Made by a program: the position numbers and the translations under genes. Shown in pieces: positions 56,201 to 62,200 of a DNA stretch of 64,000 nucleotides. This DNA is from Pyrocephalus nanus (lineage: Eukaryota > Chordata > Aves > Passeriformes > Tyrannidae). The stretch lies in assembly GCA_038380795.1 (NCBI GenBank), contig CM076263.1:10592709-10656708 (forward strand), in the 5' to 3' direction. Positions within the stretch are counted from its first letter, which is position 1. Each line of letters starts with the position of its first letter. The notes under the pieces were generated by a model. It made no database searches, was not told the origin of the DNA, and saw nothing but the letters and a program-made list of their open reading frames with translations.

Positions 56201-59200
56201 ATTCCTGACTGATCAGGGGCTTTGTCTGAAATACCACTTCCAAGCCAGAGAAACCAGGGCTCTCAGGGAGACTGAAACAACAGAAGCAAAATCCCAGGGG
56301 CTCTGGGCCAGGTCTTGACTATTTGGACTGGAGGAGGGAATAGAGCTGACAGCACGAACCTGTGAAGCAGGGGCAGCTGTTAAGTGTCATCAGAGAACAT
56401 CTTATCAGAGTTGATAAGAAGGATCCCATTAGCAGCTCCCCTTGGGATTCTCAGATCGAGCCAGATGCCAAATTTGTGAGCCAACGTATAAACTGGGCAC
56501 TTGCAAAAATGCAGCCCCAGCAAGCCAGCAGAAATGTTTGGCCAAGTGGGAAATGCAAAACTTGGTTGCTAATTTCTGACTTGCTTCTATTTAAAATAGC
56601 TAAGTTTGGGCACAGACTGCTTTCAGAGGGTTGCCTTTTATTTACTTTCTCGATTATGTGTTCACCTTGCTTATCACCTGGAGCACCAGAAAAAAAGTTG
56701 ATAGCCCAGAACATCTCAAAGCACTCCAAATCTCCAGGTGGAATACAATGTCTGGGGCACTGAATCCTGGCTCTCTTAACTGTTTTGAGGCAATGTACAC
56801 AAGTCAAACTTTGTTTTGCAGTTCAAGGGTGGCATTACCAACTTTTTGTGAAGCTATTGTTGTCAGGTTCTTTAAGGCAGAGCTACCCAACTGTTCCGGA
56901 TAATGAATTTTCTCTCATTATGAAATTCATCCTTAATACTTTAATTCCTGTTTGTAGAACATGTTTTGAGTTTTTAATGTATAAAGTGTACTCTTCCACT
57001 GTGCCTCAGACACCCAAGAAACTGGCACAGAAACTGGACACAGCTTTCCACTGGCAGTTACTTTTTTATGAGGTGCACAGATAGATTTCAAAGTCAAGAG
57101 TTTACAGAGGAAATTCTTTAGCTTTGCAAGGATTTTTCCATATTGATCTCCATGAATCAAAACTTTTCTCCATCTTTAAGAATACTGAAATAACAACAGT
57201 AAGAGATAATGCCCCCTTTACTGTGTGCCTTTGGAGGTAACAGGCGGAAATCCATGACTACCATGGATGTACTACTGTGATGCAAGAGTTTTCAATTCAT
57301 CAGCAATATGAATACACACTTTCCACCCAATCTATCAGGTTATGGTCTGAATCCAAACAAACACGGTGTCACGGAAGTTAGTGGAAGTTTTGGAGATAAA
57401 GACAGGGTATTAAGATAAGGATTTTGAGCTCCTACAGACCATTTTAGCTACAGATCTAGCCGTGGATCTAGCTATGACTTGGCAAATTTCTCCACCTAGT
57501 ATGTATTTTCCTTTTCTTACCCTATTGGAGGGACAGTATTTATGTACTTCAGGACGATCTTAGAGAATTTTCCATGAACCTAAATGGTTTGTGGAAAACA
57601 CTATTTGAATTATGAATATCAGTTTTTGCTAAGTGTAATCACTGACCCCTGGGGCATTCTCAGCTAAGTGCAGATTCTTCTCTCAAAAAGAACCTGCGGA
57701 TCAGACTCAGTCAGACATTAAAAGTTACAGAACAAAAGTAGCCTTGTCAGTGAGAAAGATTAAGTAAATAGAGGAAAGGCAAAGAAAAGTCAGACCTCAC
57801 AGACAAATAGACAATACTGATGATTCAACATTCCAGGTAGACTGTACTATTCACAATTCCATCTCTTGCCAGTGCAGCTGCCAGCAAAATACAGGCCTCT
57901 CAGTAAAATGCAAAATGAGATGATACCAAATAATTTCATGACATATGTCTAGCTGTAAAATTGGTTAATCAGGAGATGTCGAATGTAAAGACCTATTAGG
58001 TTCAAACCCAAGTAGAGACAGACTGAACCAATACTGCAAAATTACATCTTAATTTTCCATCTGTACCATCAGACAAATTACAGTAACTGAGGAAACTGGA
58101 ACAGCAGGTAATGAAAGCAATCTTTCAATACCTGCTTCAGATTCAGTAGTTGCAGTTCAAGACTGGTAATCATGTTATCTATTAAGGTTGAAAAGATTAA
58201 TCAGAAATAATTTCCCTAATAGAAGCGTAGATGAAGATACACATAATTATCTGAGTGGAATAAACAGTCAACATGAGCAGTGCCCAGTCCACAGCTGTGC
58301 TCATACCAGCACTGCTGAGAGCCAAAGCACCCTTCTGTGTTTAAAAGGATGAGCAAGCTGGATGCTATCTCCAATATTTGCTGCATATTGCAGCAAAATT
58401 TAGTGATCTCTTAGCTAGGCTAGCACTTTAAAACACTGTTTCTGAACTGTTCTATGAAGGAAAAAGCTGTACAGGCCCAAAGAGCTCTGAACATGCTAGG
58501 TAGAGGTAAAATAGCATACCACTGCACCTTAGCTAATATAACCTGTTACTCTGCAGTGGCTCCTAGATCTTGTGAGGGTGGCACTGCTGTGACTATAGTG
58601 CTCTCTTGCATCTCCAAACAACAGTGTTTTGCTATTTTGTGAGACAGACCCCAGGGTACTTTGCTAACTATGCATTTCTGCATTAAAAAAAAAATCTATT
58701 GTTTATTGGGAAAATAAAGGTTTTAAAAAATAATTATTTTTCACAAAATATTCTTTTATTTTTAGACCATCGAGAGTGTGAAAAATCAGAGGGTGCAACC
58801 CTAATTTCTTCAGAAAACTCTTCCTGGAACTGAAGATTTGTTTCCAGAGTGATTTGGTGAGTTGAAAGATGTAGGGTTGAAGAATTTTTTTAAAATGAGA
58901 TTTAATCTGCATGGATAGCTTATAAAAGATCAGTATCATAAGTTTAAAAACAAAATGACTCCACTGCTAAAGGACAAACATTTAATGATTGATATGGTTC
59001 AGATTAAGTAAAGATGAAATACAAGGCAAAGTGCTAAAACTCACTTCTAGAGTCTGCAGAGCAGAATTAAAACAGTGTTAGTCAATCCCAGCACACCTAG
59101 CCTGTGAGATTCTGAACATGCCGCATTTGTAGCTAGCAGCTGAGGTTCACTGACTGCACTTTCATGCCACTCAAGAAATTTGAATTTTTGTTATGAGAAT

Positions 59201-62200
59201 GAAGAAAAACACAGAGCACTTACGTCCACATCTTCACAGAAGGTAGCATTGGAACCATACTGAAGCTGGCATTGGTGGTGCACATCATAAATCACTCCAG
59301 GAGCAATGATTGGGGACTTTAAAACTTCTTTTTGAGGGATATCATCCAGACAGAATCCCCACCCTCGGCTAAAAGACAAAAATGGCATATTAATAAAAAA
59401 CCTACCACCCACACTTTTATGACACTTCTATACAGACTTGCAGTATCTAATTCTAAAGGCAATCTTGCTTATGGCCTTTGGAAATAATACTTCCAAATTT
59501 CAGCTAAGTTATGCTGAAGTGATGCTAACAAATTTGTTACCTCACCTAGTAAGGAATAGTTTAGAAAGGCAAAATACATCTTGTCGAAGTGGAAATATCA
59601 TGAGATCATTATGGTTTGCAAAGTAGCTTCAGAAAACTCCATAGGCTCTAGTTAAAGTTATACCACATTGCTGCTCTTAAAAGGAACATAACAGACTTGA
59701 ACAAGTCATTGAAGGCAAGCACATGTCGCTGTGGCCAAAGGCAAAGTCTATAAAGTTCCATCAAGTGTTGATGGAAAAGCTTCTTTCTTCCTTGTAACTG
59801 CAAAAAGCTGCAGACTGCACCAAACCTGAGCCCATATGGCAGACCTGAGTTCACAGCCAGACAACAAGACTGTAACAGAGTTCGTGCTGTGCCTTCCACA
59901 GGAATTAACTCAAGCATAATAAAACACCCCCCATTTATCAATATAATAACACAAGATTTACTTTAAACTCCACATAAACATTTCATACTAAGTTGTACTC
60001 AATTCAGGCAAATGCTACAACCTGCTCACTCACTCTAGGAAACGTGTGATGTACTCCTTGCTGCACTGAGACCAGGTGAGCGGGGTGGGATCATATTGCA
60101 ACTGTCGGGACATAATATATGGGCGCTTTCCAGCAGGCTCACAGTCATTCTCTTTTCCATCATGCTGGATTCCAAAACTGGAGATAAAAAACAACATCTA
60201 ATCACTCCAGCTGACTGGTTGTACCACAACACCTAACTATGGGTTCCACACTGCATTTTAAAAGACACTTACGTTGCTTCCTCCCCTGCTGAGCTGCAGG
60301 TACCTGTTTGCTAAAAAAAAAATATACAGAGCTTATGACCCAAAACTATGAGAAATCTACACTCCCACAGGCCATCAAACATATCTGTTACGCACAGCAG
60401 TATTGTTGTGCACAAAATAACAGAAGAACAGACTGTCACAGACTGTACTCGGGTACTTTTAAGGGAGTGGAAACACTAGTGTGCAGTTGGTTCAGGAGCC
60501 ACAGTTTAAACCTAAAAGCTATGTTACAGCTTCCTAGCTCTTGGTGCAAACTTGCATAACTTTAACTAAGATCAGGCTCTGTTACATTCTGTCACAGATT
60601 CTCTCATAATCATGTCTCTATTGCTTGTTTCCTTTTAAAACACTTCTGATAGATTGCAACACAGATACTGTTTACAAAATCATTGAATGTTCAGTGAATT
60701 TGTCTCTACTCTCTACTCCATCTTCCTGTTTAGCTTTCTCAACCTTTTCTTATACCTCCATGTCTCCTGAGTGTGAGGATAATCTGAAATGATAGCATAT
60801 GAAGATATTGACATATGAAGACATTGACACCTACACTGTTAACAGCCGAAGGTGTCTAAGTCCTAAGAAGAGTGACAACTTCCTCAGGCCATGATTCAGT
60901 CACAAAATCTATGGATCTATGGGGAACAAGTGTCTTCAGATTACTACTGCTAACGAAAAAAGCTCACTGTCAGCAGCAGGGCTGTGGGGACCAAGTAACT
61001 AAGCCCACAGCACCCAGATCAAATTGCAGGGATTTCAGCATTATTTACCTATACTATTTCCTTTCTGGCAGTGGAGAGGTTGAATAAAGGCCGATTAATG
61101 GGTGACAGGGTCATTACCATCCTCGTAATTATTACATCCTATCAGAAAATACAGGCATCATCCTGACTGGTGGCTGGGTGCACAATGAAATTAATGCGAC
61201 TGTAGTTACAGCAATGAACATGTGACCTGGCCAAGCAACACAGTCCAATTGAAAAGCACAGGCATTACAGTCAAACCAGAGTATCCATGAGATAACGCTT
61301 TGCCCTCAGGAAAACAGCTGTGTCAAAATAGATTCAAAACTCAACATTTTTTTCAGGTGAGTTAATAAGCCAACTAACCAACCAAAACACTCCCAGAAAT
61401 AAAAAATTCTCAGAAATCTGATTCAAGCAAAAGTACCCAATCATTAAAAAAAAAAAGGGTTAACTGTGTGAAACTAAATGTTCAGGAACTTTAGTTATCT
61501 TGACCTGAGTGTACATAAAATATGAATATTACCATATGAAAGATATCACTTACTAAGAAATACCAAAAAGCAACTTTATTAGTTCACCACAAAGGAGAAA
61601 AAAAATACTAAATATAAGATTTAACATATGAATTTGACTACTTGAGTTAAAAATGTTTTCTAGCTAATCTGCAATATTGAAATACCTTGACGTAATGAAA
61701 CAGGTATTCTCTAAACGTTTTGGGTTGATCTGGGGATCACCTAAAGTAATAGCATGGAAATTTAGCCCATGTTTGGAAAAACTAGCATGATTAAATTGGG
61801 CTTTTTTGTAGCTTATTTATTTTATCCTGATGTATTGCCCTAACAGACACTGTTAAAAGGGGCAGATTGAATAGCTGCTTATGTAAATACAGATCAGAGG
61901 CTTAAGTATTTCTTTCTTATTCCTTTGCTTTGAAGAAACAAACACAGTTTTGGTTTTAATAATAATAGAGACATTAACTCATTTCTTGTTTTGTTTCTGT
62001 CTGGCAATTTGGGTATTAACATGCAAACAATAAACTCAGATAGGTCCCCCCTTCGCTGTCTGCTATACCTGTGTCCAAGTTCATGAGCAATAGTGAAAGC
62101 CAATGGAAGGCCAGAATCTTCATTGATGTTGCAGCTTCTGTGAGGTTGACACATGCCTGACAGGTGAGACAAACCTAAGGTTTCACATGGACGATTCATG

